59,021 nucleotides of DNA from the NCBI GenBank assembly GCA_900299185.1, contig OMIV01000119.1:1-59021 (forward strand), written 5' to 3'. Made by a program: the position numbers and the translations under genes. Source of the stretch: Planctomycetaceae bacterium. Its GTDB lineage: Bacteria; Planctomycetota; Planctomycetia; Planctomycetales; Planctomycetaceae. Shown piece by piece: positions 1 through 9,634 of the stretch. The number at the start of each line of letters is the position of its first letter. Positions within the stretch are counted from its first letter, which is position 1. Under the pieces are notes generated by a model. That model had not been told where the DNA came from. It worked only from the letters and a program-made list of their open reading frames with translations, and did no database searches.

Positions 1-2
1 AA

Positions 3-131
3 GAGACAGTTGTCACGCTGGAAGACGAAGTCGGTCGCCACGTCGGCAGCGAGAAGCTCATCGAGATCGACTTTACCTCGGGCAAAGTCACGGCGGCTGG
101 GAATCAATTCGGAGTTGGCGGCGTGAGGTAG
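3..131 (+). CDS. 3' end of an unidentified gene (partial)
   Basis: An open frame enters from the left edge and gives 42 residues ending GNQFGVGGVR before TAG at 129-131. The other two forward frames of this stretch are rich in Arg/Ser and look like non-coding shadows, while this one has a normal mix of acidic, hydrophobic and Gly residues (for example EKLIEIDFTSGKV). The start and the family are outside the window. It is followed 61 bases later by the large secreted cytochrome-like gene on the same strand, so the two could be cotranscribed. No function can be assigned from this tail. Confidence 0.6.
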   Translation, partial: ETVVTLEDEVGRHVGSEKLIEIDFTSGKVTAAGNQFGVGGVR

Positions 132-192
132 CTGCGATCAGCCATAGAGACTTCAATAAATCTGATCTCGCTCATGGTGGAAGGAAACTGAC

Positions 193-3100
193 ATGCGAAT
201 GCTCGTTGTCGCTCGTTGCGGTGCTGGCTTGCTGGCGATGTGTCTGAGTTCGCTGTCGTTCGCGCAATCGACTCCAGCAATTGCCGACGGCCCGCTGCCG
301 CCGGAGCAGGTCTTGAAGTCATTCAAGGTCGAACCAGGTTTGAAGCTCGAGCTTGTCGCTGCGGAGCCGCTTGTCGTCAGTCCGTGTGCCGTTTGTTGGG
401 ACGAGCGCGGCCGCATGTTCGTCGCGGAGAATCGCGGCTATCCGACTGGGCCGAAAGAGGGCGAGCCGCCACAAGGGCGAGTCACTCAGCTCATTGATAA
501 GGACGGCGATGGCCGCATGGATGAGCGGCTCGACTTCGCGACCGAGCTGTCGTTTCCCAATGGCCTCATGCCGTGGCGCGGAGGATTAATTGTGACATGC
601 GCGCCTGATGTCTATTTCCTCAAGGACACCGACGGAGATGGCAAGGCCGATGAGAAGAAGGTGCTGCTCACGGGGTTCTCGACGAAGGGCAGCACGCAGT
701 TGCGAGTCAGTCATCCGCAGCTCGCTCTCGATGGTTGGGTCTATCTCACGAGCGGCCTGACGGGCGGAGAAGTGGTCTCGCCGCTGAAGCCCGATCAAGC
801 ACCGGTCAAAGTCGGACGCACCGACATCCGCTTCAAGCCCGACACCGGCGAGATCGAGGCGTGCGACGGCGGGGCTCAGTTCGGGCAGACGTTCGATGAC
901 TTTGGGCGACGCTTCATTTGCTACAACCGCGTGCAAGTGCAGCACGTCGTTCTCGAATCAAAGTACCTCAAACGCAACCCGCATCTGGCCTTCGCCGACA
1001 CCGTCGAAAACTGTCCCGCCGAGATGGCTGACGAGCCGCTCAAAGGTCACGGCAAGGCCGCGCGCATCTTCCCGATCAGCAGCAACGTGACGACCGCCGA
1101 CTCTCACGCGGGCACCTTCACCGCGGCCTGCGCGGTGACGATCTATCGTGGAACAAGTCTTCCATCCGAGTACTACGGCACGATCTTCAGTTGCGACCCG
1201 ACGGGAAATTTGGTGCATGTCGATCGGCTCGAACCTCACGGAGCGACCTTCCGCGCGGTGAGGATGCATCCCGGTCGCGAAGTGCTCGCGAGCACCGACA
1301 ACTGGTTCCGTCCGGTCTTCTTAGCGAACGCTCCCGACGGGGCTTTTTATGTTTGCGACATGTACCGCCAAACGATCGAGCATCCCGACTACCTGCCCGT
1401 CGAAATCCGCAAGCACACAAACTTCGACGGCGGCAAGACGATGGGACGGATCTATCGGCTGCGAGGCGAGAAGCTCCGCTCGACCGCAGCGACATCGGTT
1501 ATTGAGCGATCGATTGATATTCGCGCCGGCGAGCGGGGCGGCGTCAGCCCCCCGGTGATTAAGTCGCCAGCAACACTCGCGGATAAACAAGCCGAGCCAG
1601 AAGTCGGGAGCGACCATGCGAAAAGCTGGATCAAACACATTCAAAGTGGCGACGGATGGTGGCGCGACACTGCATTCCGCAAAGCGATCGAACAGCCCTA
1701 TGACGGACTCCTGTCTGATCTGTATGGGCTCGACAAACCTGTGAGTGCCCCAGCAACAGCGGTCGTTGTTTCACTGATTACTGCGATGCGGGAGCGATTA
1801 GGAGTTGGGCTCTTCGAATTGTCGATCTTGAATGAGATTCACTTTGGTAAGCCAGCAATTCGCGAGTTGGCTCTGCGTCATGCCGAGACGAAGTTGGACT
1901 CGCTTCTGCCGATTGACGAACTCACGACAGAACTCTTCGCAAAGACCGATCCAAACGACGGACGCATGCGAATGCAGCTCGCGTTGTCTCTCGGCTCATT
2001 GAAGAACGCAGGTTCGACAAAGCTCCTCGCGCACATCGGCTTGCTCGACAGCGCCGATCGTTGGTCGCGCGCTGCCGTCTTAAGTTCGATCTCCGGTCGC
2101 GAGGAAGCCTTTCTCAGCGAACTCATCGCGCAGTCTTGTGGGATAGGCTTCCAGCCTGTCAACAAATCGAAAGAGGACGCTGCCAACGATGGCTCTGCTC
2201 CTGATGCCAATACACGACAGGCTGGAAGCCTATCCCACGTTGGCTCCGAACTCTTCTACGACCTCGGTCGCTTGCTCGGTGCGAGCAAGACGATGGCCGA
2301 AGCGTTGCCACTGCTGCGGCAGATCGCCGTCGATTGGCAGAACCCACGCTTTGAGCATCAAGTCCCACTCATCACGGGCCTCGCGGATGGACTGCGAGCA
2401 CGCGGCTTCGCGAAGCCCGGCAAATCCATCATCGAAACTCTGCTCGATGATTCGGATGACGCAGAGATCGTCGCTCTCAAGCGGCAGGTCGAGCCCCTCG
2501 CGGACGAAGCCGGGAAGCGCGTCGAAGACTCAACCGCACCCGTTGAACAACGCCGTCAGGGGATTGAGCTGCTCGCTCATGCCAAAGCCAGCAAGCTGCT
2601 GCGTTTCTTGCCGCAGTTCATCGAATCGCAGCAGCCCGAGCCCGTGCAGATGGCCGCGATCAAAGCTCTCGTCGGCCTGCCGAGCGACGAGGTTGCCAGC
2701 ACCTTGCTGACGCGCGAACGCTTCACGAGTTACTCGCCGCGCCTGCGCGAGGAGATCATCGCCTCGTTGTCCTCAACGCCGCGTCACGTGCCGGGCTTAC
2801 TGACGGCGATCGAAGCCAACATCGTCCCTGCCGCCGCGATCGACACATTGCGTCGTCGTCAGCTCTCTCAACACAAAGACCCGGCGGTCAAAGAACGAGC
2901 CGGGAAAATCTTCGGAGCCGGCCCGAGCGGCGATCGGGCGAAGGTCTACGAAGAGCACAAGTCGGTAATAACTCTGACACCCAACGCCGAGAACGGTCGA
3001 GCGGTCTTCAAGCGTGCCTGCGCGAGTTGTCATCGACTGGACCGAGAAGGCACGCCCGTCGGCCCGGACCTCTTCGGCATCCGCAATCAGCCGAAGGAAG

Positions 3101-3384
3101 CGATACTCTTACACATCCTCGTCCCCGAGCACGAAATCACGCCGGGCTTCACTGCCTACATCGTGACAACCAAAGAAGGCCGAGTCCTGACGGGCCTGAT
3201 CAGCTCCGAAACCGCAACGAGCATCACTCTGAAGCAAGCTCTGGGGAAAGAAGAAACGATCCTGCGGCAAGACATCGAAGAGCTAGCCTCAAGCCCCTTG
3301 TCGCTGATGCCTCAAGGCATGGAGAAGACCGTCAACAAACAAGAATTCGCCGACCTGCTGAGCTACCTGAAGGGCGAGAAGTAG
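193..3384 (+). CDS. PVC-type secreted beta-propeller/HEAT-like protein with C-terminal haem-binding CxxCH domain
   Basis: A 1063-residue exported protein. An N-terminal signal peptide (about residues 1-25) is followed by a propeller-like region in the style of the 'membrane-bound dehydrogenase' family. That region carries Asp-rich Ca-binding-like loops (DKDGDGRMDE, DTDGDGKADE) and the motif FYVCDMYRQTIEHPDY. Helical HEAT-like repeats fill the middle. The C-terminus is a c-type cytochrome: C943-A-S-C946-H947 attaches haem, and a downstream Met (near SLMPQGM) could be the axial ligand. Families of this build are expanded in Planctomycetes and Verrucomicrobia and are thought to oxidise carbohydrates or alcohols in the periplasm; the substrate is unknown. 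A palindromic element at 2138-2238 is translated in frame as part of the helical region and is probably a late insertion. The ATG lies 61 bases after the preceding stop. Confidence 0.85.
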   Translation: MRMLVVARCGAGLLAMCLSSLSFAQSTPAIADGPLPPEQVLKSFKVEPGLKLELVAAEPLVVSPCAVCWDERGRMFVAENRGYPTGPKEGEPPQGRVTQLIDKDGDGRMDERLDFATELSFPNGLMPWRGGLIVTCAPDVYFLKDTDGDGKADEKKVLLTGFSTKGSTQLRVSHPQLALDGWVYLTSGLTGGEVVSPLKPDQAPVKVGRTDIRFKPDTGEIEACDGGAQFGQTFDDFGRRFICYNRVQVQHVVLESKYLKRNPHLAFADTVENCPAEMADEPLKGHGKAARIFPISSNVTTADSHAGTFTAACAVTIYRGTSLPSEYYGTIFSCDPTGNLVHVDRLEPHGATFRAVRMHPGREVLASTDNWFRPVFLANAPDGAFYVCDMYRQTIEHPDYLPVEIRKHTNFDGGKTMGRIYRLRGEKLRSTAATSVIERSIDIRAGERGGVSPPVIKSPATLADKQAEPEVGSDHAKSWIKHIQSGDGWWRDTAFRKAIEQPYDGLLSDLYGLDKPVSAPATAVVVSLITAMRERLGVGLFELSILNEIHFGKPAIRELALRHAETKLDSLLPIDELTTELFAKTDPNDGRMRMQLALSLGSLKNAGSTKLLAHIGLLDSADRWSRAAVLSSISGREEAFLSELIAQSCGIGFQPVNKSKEDAANDGSAPDANTRQAGSLSHVGSELFYDLGRLLGASKTMAEALPLLRQIAVDWQNPRFEHQVPLITGLADGLRARGFAKPGKSIIETLLDDSDDAEIVALKRQVEPLADEAGKRVEDSTAPVEQRRQGIELLAHAKASKLLRFLPQFIESQQPEPVQMAAIKALVGLPSDEVASTLLTRERFTSYSPRLREEIIASLSSTPRHVPGLLTAIEANIVPAAAIDTLRRRQLSQHKDPAVKERAGKIFGAGPSGDRAKVYEEHKSVITLTPNAENGRAVFKRACASCHRLDREGTPVGPDLFGIRNQPKEAILLHILVPEHEITPGFTAYIVTTKEGRVLTGLISSETATSITLKQALGKEETILRQDIEELASSPLSLMPQGMEKTVNKQEFADLLSYLKGEK
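2138..2238. repeat. Perfect 23-bp inverted repeat inside a coding region
   Basis: Arms at 2138-2160 and 2216-2238 are exact reverse complements (23 of 23), separated by 55 bases. The left arm begins GTGGGATAGGCTTCC. Reading continues through it, giving residues such as GIGFQPV on one arm and RQAGSLSH on the other, in a region otherwise made of HEAT-like helices. The structure resembles small palindromic intergenic elements of planctomycete genomes that sometimes land in genes. Confidence 0.85.
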
Positions 3385-3614
3385 GTTGATGGAGTCTGAT
3401 GCAAATTCCATCTTGGCTACGCTAGGGCCAAGACCTATGGATTGAATACCGAGTTTTCTGCGGCCCGAACGTCGCCGAGCGTGACGTCGCAGACTCGTAG
3501 AATTGTTGGCTTGCTTGGCTGTATCGATCGGTCTTGATCGAATTGGGGTTGATGAGAACACTCGGGGTTGGGAGTCGCTGCGAATCAAATCGTCCTTCGT
3601 CGGTGTGGGCCAGC

Positions 3615-4394
3615 ATGCCAATGAACGCCAAACTGCGGCTGCTTCAATCGTCGTCGTGGCTAAAAAGAGCAGGGCGATCGACGTTGGGTTTGGTGTTTCC
3701 CGAGTGTTGCGAACTCTGCCAGATCAGCTTGCCAAGTCTTGAAAACGCCGAAGACGCCATCGGGCTTTGCGAGAGCTGTCGGCTGCTGTTGCTTAACGAT
3801 GACCGCGAAGCATGCCTTGGTTGTGGATGTCCGGTCGGGCCTTATTTGCTAACGCAAACAAGCTGCTTGAAGTGCCAACGGGCGGCTTACAAGTTTCATC
3901 AAGTCATTCGACTGGGGCTTTATCAGGACGAACTCCGTTCAGCGATCATCAAAGGCAAAGCTCCGGCAGAGAAGTCGCTGTGTGTCGCGTTGGCTCGATA
4001 TTTGGCACTCGTGCAGCGCGAGCGATTGGAGGCTGTCGCGGCAGATGTCGTCGTTCCCGTTCCGTCGTTTTGGTTGAAGCGGATTTACGCGCCTCATCAT
4101 CAGGCTGACATTCTCGCGGAAGTCATTGCTCACGAGTTACAGCTGCCATTGCGACTGGCGGCCATCCATAAAGTTCGTCGCACTGCCGATCAATCGGATC
4201 TCCCGCGCGAGCAGCGCCTTCGCAACTTGAACGGTGCGTTTCGAGTGCCGCTGCGGCGAGCTATCAGTGGTCGCACGGTGCTGCTGGTGGACGACGTGCT
4301 GACAACTCGCACCACGGCCAACGAGTGTGCTCGCGCACTGCGAAAGGCCGGAGCTAAGCGAGTTGTGGTCGCAGCCATTGCAGCGGTGGAGTGA
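3615..4394 (+). CDS. ComF family phosphoribosyltransferase-like protein
   Basis: About 259 residues. The N-terminus has Cys pairs typical of the ComF zinc-binding domain (CELC, CESC, CLGCGC, CLKC). The C-terminal half is a type I phosphoribosyltransferase fold with the PRPP-binding motif VLLVDDVLTTRTTANE and the preceding PVPSFW region. ComF/GntX proteins take part in DNA uptake in competent bacteria; elsewhere the role is unclear, and nothing here fixes the substrate. The start is uncertain: ATG at 3615 or 3621 comes just before NAKLRLLQ, and an upstream TTG would add unlikely residues. It lies alone between two large secreted cytochrome-like genes on the same strand. No neighbouring competence gene was seen. 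Confidence 0.8.
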   Translation: MPMNAKLRLLQSSSWLKRAGRSTLGLVFPECCELCQISLPSLENAEDAIGLCESCRLLLLNDDREACLGCGCPVGPYLLTQTSCLKCQRAAYKFHQVIRLGLYQDELRSAIIKGKAPAEKSLCVALARYLALVQRERLEAVAADVVVPVPSFWLKRIYAPHHQADILAEVIAHELQLPLRLAAIHKVRRTADQSDLPREQRLRNLNGAFRVPLRRAISGRTVLLVDDVLTTRTTANECARALRKAGAKRVVVAAIAAVE

Positions 4395-4493
4395 CCGGCT
4401 GGAAGGACCGCTCCGGGCGCATGACCCAGAATGCTTGAGGAAGATTGAGCATCGCGTCAGTGTTGGTTCTGCGTTGCTGATGTCTCCAAAGCT

Positions 4494-4541
4494 GAGTCGC
4501 GGAACGACTCGGCGACGTAGCTCAGTCGCTCTGCGACTGAG
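4494..4541. repeat. Two tandem hairpins between the ComF-like gene and the next gene
   Basis: GAGTCG/CGACTC (4494-4499 with 4505-4510) is followed by a 9-bp perfect hairpin CTCAGTCGC-TCT-GCGACTGAG at 4521-4541. There is no T-run, so an intrinsic terminator is not supported. It may be a dispersed palindrome or a leader structure. Confidence 0.55.
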
Positions 4542-4597
4542 AACCACGAGCCATCGTTCGAAGGATGCTCGTTCCACCTCATACCAAGAGTCTCTCG

Positions 4598-7500
4598 ATG
4601 AGAACTTCATTGCTGGCGTGCTGGTTGCTGCTCCTCGCTGTGCCGATTGAGGCGGCAAATACGGAAACCGCGTTCTCGCCCGAAGCGATTGAGTCCTTCG
4701 AAAAGAACGTGCGACCGGTTCTCGCCGAGCATTGCCTCGAATGTCATAGCGCAAAGAAGCAAGAGTCTGGCTTGAGGCTCGATTCGCGTGCGGCGGTGCT
4801 CAAGGGCGGCGACAACGGCCCCGTTGTGGACTTGAAGCAAGTAGCCGCAAGTCGGTTGTTGCTCGCCGTGCAGCGGGTTGGTGATCTCAAGATGCCGCCC
4901 GAATCGACGCTCGCGGCTAAGGATGTCGCGGCTTTGCAGAACTGGGTCAAAGCCGGACTGCCTTGGCCAGAAGAGAAGACTGTGACTGGTGAGTCGATTG
5001 CAGATCGCTCCAAACGGCATTGGTCTTTTCAGCCGATTAAGGATGTCACAATTCCGACAGTGAAGGATGCAAGCTGGCCTCGTTCGCCAATCGATCACTT
5101 TGTGTTGGCGAAGATGGAAGCAGCCGGATTGCGACCTGCCGCGCCAGCCGATCGCCGGACGCTGATTCGCCGAGCTTACTTTGATTTACTCGGCCTGCCG
5201 CCTGCTCCCGAAGAGGTCGCGCAGTTCGTCTCGGCGCCAGGTGATGATCGAGAAGTCTTTCGAAAGCTCGTCGACACGCTGTTGGAGTCTCCGCATTACG
5301 GCGAACGGTGGGGGCGATACTGGTTGGACCTCGCTCGGTTCGCCGACACGAAGGGCTATGTCTTCTTCGAGGACAAGCACTTTCCGTGGGCCTATGGCTA
5401 TCGCGATTACGTCGTTCGAGCGTTCAACGACGACGTGCCGTTTGATCGCTTTGTGTTGGAGCAAATGGCGGCCGATCAATTGGAGTTAGGGGACGACAAA
5501 CGGCCTCTGACGGCGATGGGGTTTCTCACGATCGGCAATCGTTTCATGGGCAATGTTCATGATCAGCTCGATGATCGCATCGACGTCGTGACGCGCGGCT
5601 TGCTCGGTCTGACTGTGACTTGTGCTCGCTGTCACGCTCATAAGTACGACCCGATTCCGATCGAAGATTACTACGGGCTGTATGGTGTCTTCCGCAGTTC
5701 TGTAGAGCCGACCTTGCCGCCGACGTTTCTGCCATCAAGCACCACGGAAGAGGCGAAGAAGTTCGAGACTGAGATGCAGGCTCGTCTACAAAAGCTGGAA
5801 GACTTCATCTCGCAGACGCGCAGCGAAGTGGCTTCATCAACGAGGAAGCGAGCCGCCGAATACATGCTCGCCGTGCATACCAAACGCGGGCAGCCGAGCA
5901 CTGAAGACTTCATGCTCATCTCCGAGAAGGGAGCCTTGCTGCCGGTCATCATTCATCGCTGGGAAGTCTACCTGAAATCGACGAAGGCCAGTGGCGATTC
6001 GACGTGGGCCGCGTGGCATCGGTTGTTCGACCTTACGGATGCTGAGTTTCCGGCGCGTGCTCCGCAGATCTTGCGTGAGACACTCGATGCGACGCCGACC
6101 ATGAACTTGTTCTTACAGGCCAGCTTGCGAGCGTTGCTCTCGAAGTCGTCGCTTTCGATGAAAGATGTCGCAGAGGCTTACGGCAGTGTCTTGAAGACGG
6201 TCGACGAGCAGTGGCAGCAAGCGTTGAAAGATGGTGGAGCAACGCCGCCTCAACGCTTGGCCGATGAAGCCGCCGAGCAGCTTCGGCAAGTGATTTATGG
6301 ACCACAGTCACCGGCCAACATTCCCAAGATGCTCGGTTGGGGGTTCCTGGATCTGCTGCCCGATCGACCGAGTCAGGATGTCTATAAGAAGTTGCTCAAC
6401 GAGGTCGAGAACTTCAGCAAGAGTGGTCCCGCTGCCCCGCCGCGTGCTCATGTGATGGTCGATGCCGAGCAGCTCTATGAGCCGTCCGTCTTCTTGCGAG
6501 GCAATCCGAATCGAGCGAGTAAGCCGGTGCCGCGCGCGTTTCTCAGCGTGTTGACGGGACCGAATCGCCAGCCATTTCAGAAGGGCAGCGGACGATTGGA
6601 ACTCGCCCGTGCGATCGTTGATCCAGCGAATCCATTAACCGCCCGGGTCTTCGTCAATCGCGTTTGGCAACGGCACTTCGGCGAGGGGCTAGTTCGCACG
6701 ACGAGTGACTTCGGTCTGCGCGGCGATGCTCCGACTCATCCAGAGTTACTCGATCATCTCGCACGTTCGTTCGTTAAGGACGGGTGGAAGATTAAGAACA
6801 TACATCGCGCGATCATGAACTCGGCGGTCTATCAAACGTCGGGCAACTTGCCTGACGACATCAACGCGACGGCTCAACGAATTGACGCTGACAACCGCTT
6901 GCTGGCCCGGTTTCCTCGCCGCCGTTTGGACTTCGAAGCCACTCGCGATGCGTTGTTAACGGTGAGCGGCAATCTCGATCGAAGCATTGGCGGCAGCTCG
7001 GTGCAGATCTTGAACGGCTTTAATCCGCGACGTTCGATCTACGGCTACATCGAACGGCTCGCCCTGCCGATCTTGATGCGGACCTTCGATTTCCCGGACC
7101 CGGCTTCAAGCAGTGGGCAACGCGCGGAAACGACCGTCGCTCCGCAAGCTCTCTACTTCTTGAATGATGCGTTCTTAGCGGAAGTCTCGCGCCGTGTTCT
7201 GCTCCGTCCTGATGTAGCAGCGCTCAAGGACGCAAATGAAAAGTTGCGAAGGTTGTTTGCCGTTTGCTTTGGACGAAGTCCGAACGATCAAGAACTCGCC
7301 GTCGCTCAGGCGTTCTTGATTCCCGCTCCGGCCAAGCCTGAAGAGCCTTCGGTCTGGCGATACGGCTACGGTCGGATCGACATGGAGAAGCAGCGAGTGG
7401 CAGACTTTGTCGAACTACTGCACTTCACGGGTACGCGCTGGCAAGCCAGTGCCAGCCTGCCGGACCCGAAAGTCGGCTGGGCGTTTATCGACGCCAAGGG

Positions 7501-7921
7501 CGGTCATCCTGCCGAGCACGCCGACCGCGCGGCGATTCGTCGGTTCGTCGTTCCGAGTAACGGAAAGTACTCGATCAACGGTGCCCTGAAGCATGTTCCC
7601 GCAGAAGGCAACGGCGTGCGGGCGCGAATCGTGTCGAGCAAAGCCGGAGTGCTCGGCGAGTGGAAGGTCCATAAATCAAACGCGACAACCGGGCCATTCG
7701 AAGTCGAGCTGCAAGTCGGAGACACGCTCGACTTCGTGGTCGATTTCAACGGCGACATCACTCACGACGAACACGAATGGGTGCTCGACGTTCGCTTGGC
7801 GAGCGACACACCCCGAGCGTGGAACTCCGAGAAAGAATTTCGCGGCCAGGCCACTGTCGACCGTTGGCAGATGCTCGTCCAAGCCTTGCTCATGACCAAC
7901 GAGTTCGTCTTCGTGGACTGA
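4598..7921 (+). CDS. PSCyt1/DUF1549/DUF1553 domain secreted protein
   Basis: About 1107 residues with a signal peptide (MRTSLLACWLLLLAVPIEA). Next comes a PSCyt1-type cytochrome-like domain with CLECH and the typical RLDSRAAVLKGG and LKMPPE segments. A DUF1549 region follows (SPIDHFVLAKMEAAGL, then GERWGRYWLDLARFADTKGY and a second CxxCH, CARCH). The DUF1553 domain has ARAIVDPANPLTARVFVNRVW and DFGLRGDAPTHPELLD. The C-terminal part is a beta-rich extension. These proteins are numerous in planctomycetes and are usually annotated only by domain; a role in periplasmic redox or polysaccharide use is inferred. The ATG at 4598 is chosen because the signal peptide starts there; an in-frame ATG at 4565 would place 11 polar residues before it. 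Confidence 0.85.
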   Translation: MRTSLLACWLLLLAVPIEAANTETAFSPEAIESFEKNVRPVLAEHCLECHSAKKQESGLRLDSRAAVLKGGDNGPVVDLKQVAASRLLLAVQRVGDLKMPPESTLAAKDVAALQNWVKAGLPWPEEKTVTGESIADRSKRHWSFQPIKDVTIPTVKDASWPRSPIDHFVLAKMEAAGLRPAAPADRRTLIRRAYFDLLGLPPAPEEVAQFVSAPGDDREVFRKLVDTLLESPHYGERWGRYWLDLARFADTKGYVFFEDKHFPWAYGYRDYVVRAFNDDVPFDRFVLEQMAADQLELGDDKRPLTAMGFLTIGNRFMGNVHDQLDDRIDVVTRGLLGLTVTCARCHAHKYDPIPIEDYYGLYGVFRSSVEPTLPPTFLPSSTTEEAKKFETEMQARLQKLEDFISQTRSEVASSTRKRAAEYMLAVHTKRGQPSTEDFMLISEKGALLPVIIHRWEVYLKSTKASGDSTWAAWHRLFDLTDAEFPARAPQILRETLDATPTMNLFLQASLRALLSKSSLSMKDVAEAYGSVLKTVDEQWQQALKDGGATPPQRLADEAAEQLRQVIYGPQSPANIPKMLGWGFLDLLPDRPSQDVYKKLLNEVENFSKSGPAAPPRAHVMVDAEQLYEPSVFLRGNPNRASKPVPRAFLSVLTGPNRQPFQKGSGRLELARAIVDPANPLTARVFVNRVWQRHFGEGLVRTTSDFGLRGDAPTHPELLDHLARSFVKDGWKIKNIHRAIMNSAVYQTSGNLPDDINATAQRIDADNRLLARFPRRRLDFEATRDALLTVSGNLDRSIGGSSVQILNGFNPRRSIYGYIERLALPILMRTFDFPDPASSSGQRAETTVAPQALYFLNDAFLAEVSRRVLLRPDVAALKDANEKLRRLFAVCFGRSPNDQELAVAQAFLIPAPAKPEEPSVWRYGYGRIDMEKQRVADFVELLHFTGTRWQASASLPDPKVGWAFIDAKGGHPAEHADRAAIRRFVVPSNGKYSINGALKHVPAEGNGVRARIVSSKAGVLGEWKVHKSNATTGPFEVELQVGDTLDFVVDFNGDITHDEHEWVLDVRLASDTPRAWNSEKEFRGQATVDRWQMLVQALLMTNEFVFVD

Positions 7922-8228
7922 GCCGAACGGCGAATACAACCTCGAAGCGCAAGCGGCCGCATTTTGAAGTTGCGCAGCATCAGATAGAGACCTCTCGCAG
8001 AGGCGCGGAGGCCGCAGAGGTGAAGCTGGAGAACCATGCCTTCTCCGCGTTCCCCGCGCCTCGGCGTGAGACCTGTGTCTTGTCGTGTTCGTCGGACTCA
8101 AGCCTGTGAAAGCCAGTTGGCTAAGGTCGTTCACTCCTGATCTCGTCCCGATTGAAACTCGCCTGCAACAAGTCATCCTTCCGCCCCTTCGGTTTTGAGT
8201 TCCTACTTCTCAGCACAGCGATTCAAAC
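7922..8228. other. Intergenic gap with a degenerate palindrome
   Basis: No gene is supported here. It holds the inverted repeat listed at 7989-8073 and presumably the promoter of the following enolase-superfamily gene. Confidence 0.6.
7989..8073. repeat. CAGAGGCGC-type dispersed inverted repeat, copy 1
   Basis: Arms 7989-8019 and 8043-8073 match as reverse complements at about 23 of 31 positions, around a 23-base loop. The core is CGCAGAGGCGCGGAG. Related elements with the same CACAGAGGCGC / CTCTGCG core lie at 13693-13778, 40160-40250, 46701-46770 and 49072-49170. Confidence 0.7.
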
Positions 8229-9530
8229 ATGCCTACCAAGATCACCGGTCTGTCGGTTCGTGACATTCGTTTTCCGACGTCGAAGCAGCTCGACGGTTCC
8301 GACGCCATGAATCCCGATCCTGATTACTCCTGCGCCTACGTGACGGTTCACACGGATCGCGCTGACAAGCTGGAAGGGCACGGCATCACCTTCACGATCG
8401 GTCGCGGTAACGATCTTTGCGTGGCGGGTATTCAAGCGCTGGAGCCACTCGTCAAAGGCCAGACGTTGGAAGACTTCACCGCCAACATGGGCCGCTTCTA
8501 TCGCCACATGACGGGCGACAGCCAATTGCGTTGGGTCGGTCCCGAGAAAGGCGTCATCCATCTCGCGACCGCCGCAGTCATCAATGCGGTTTGGGATCTG
8601 TATGCCAAAGTCGAAGGCAAGCCGCTGTGGAAGCTGGTGGTGGACATGACTCCGGAGCAGCTCGTGTCGACGGTCGACTTCCGGTACATAACCGATGCAC
8701 TCACTCCGGAAGAAGCCGTGGAGATCCTGAAGCGACTGGAGCCCACGAAGGCCGATCGCATCGCAGAGATGCACCGCATCGGTTATCCGAGCTACACGAC
8801 TTCCGCTGGATGGCTGGGGTATCCCGACGACAAGTTGCGTCAGCTTTGTCGCAGCTTGATGGCTCGTGGTTGGACGCACTTCAAAATCAAAGTGGGCCGT
8901 AACCTCGAAGACGACATTCGCCGTTGCCGCATCATTCGCGAAGAGATCGGTTGGGAGCGTCGCTTGATGACCGACGCCAATCAGGTTTGGGATGTCGATC
9001 AGGCGATTAAGCACATGCAGGCGTTGGCCGAGTTCAAGCCGTGGTTTATCGAAGAGCCAACTTCTCCAGACGACATTCTGGGACATGCCAAGATCGCGAA
9101 GGCCATTGCTCCGATCCAAGTGGCAACCGGCGAGATGTGTCAGAACCGAGTCATGTTCAAGCAACTGATGCAGGCTGGCGGATTGCAGGTCTGTCAGATT
9201 GATAGCTGCCGACTCGGCGGTGTGAACGAAGTCATTGCGGTCCTGCTGATGGCCGCGAAGTTCGGCATTCCCGTGTGTCCGCATGCCGGTGGTGTTGGTC
9301 TTTGCGAGTACGTCCAACACTTGGCGTTGATTGACTACATCGCCATTTCCGGCAGCTTGGAAAACCGTTTGACCGAGTACTCAGACCACTTGCACGAACC
9401 CTTCATTAATCCGGTCAACATGCAAAACGGTCGTTACATGCCACCGACCGCACCTGGCTACAGCATCACGATGAAGCCTGAGGTGTTGGATCAACATGAC
9501 TACCCAACCGGAGCCGTCTGGAAGAATTAG
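8229..9530 (+). CDS. L-fuconate dehydratase-like enolase superfamily enzyme
   Basis: 433 residues of the mandelate racemase/muconate lactonising branch of the enolase superfamily. The lysine motif FKIKVGR is present. Metal-ligand acidic residues follow in the expected order: DANQVWD, IEEPTSPDD and TGEMCQNR. The catalytic His segment is VCPHAGGVGLCEYVQH. Length and the PHAGGVGLCE signature match L-fuconate dehydratase, which dehydrates L-fuconate to 2-keto-3-deoxy-L-fuconate in non-phosphorylative fucose breakdown. That fits a planctomycete that degrades sulfated polysaccharides, and a sulfatase lies at 42.7 kb. No other fucose gene is adjacent, so the exact acid sugar is an inference from family resemblance. 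Cytoplasmic; no signal peptide. Confidence 0.85.
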   Translation: MPTKITGLSVRDIRFPTSKQLDGSDAMNPDPDYSCAYVTVHTDRADKLEGHGITFTIGRGNDLCVAGIQALEPLVKGQTLEDFTANMGRFYRHMTGDSQLRWVGPEKGVIHLATAAVINAVWDLYAKVEGKPLWKLVVDMTPEQLVSTVDFRYITDALTPEEAVEILKRLEPTKADRIAEMHRIGYPSYTTSAGWLGYPDDKLRQLCRSLMARGWTHFKIKVGRNLEDDIRRCRIIREEIGWERRLMTDANQVWDVDQAIKHMQALAEFKPWFIEEPTSPDDILGHAKIAKAIAPIQVATGEMCQNRVMFKQLMQAGGLQVCQIDSCRLGGVNEVIAVLLMAAKFGIPVCPHAGGVGLCEYVQHLALIDYIAISGSLENRLTEYSDHLHEPFINPVNMQNGRYMPPTAPGYSITMKPEVLDQHDYPTGAVWKN

Positions 9531-9634
9531 TACCGTCGCTCGGAAATGAGACTGGCACTCGGTATTCGTCAGCCGTATGCCGTGTCGATCGAAGTAACTT
9601 CCGCATCATTCGAATTCACATCAGGGCCAGGACT

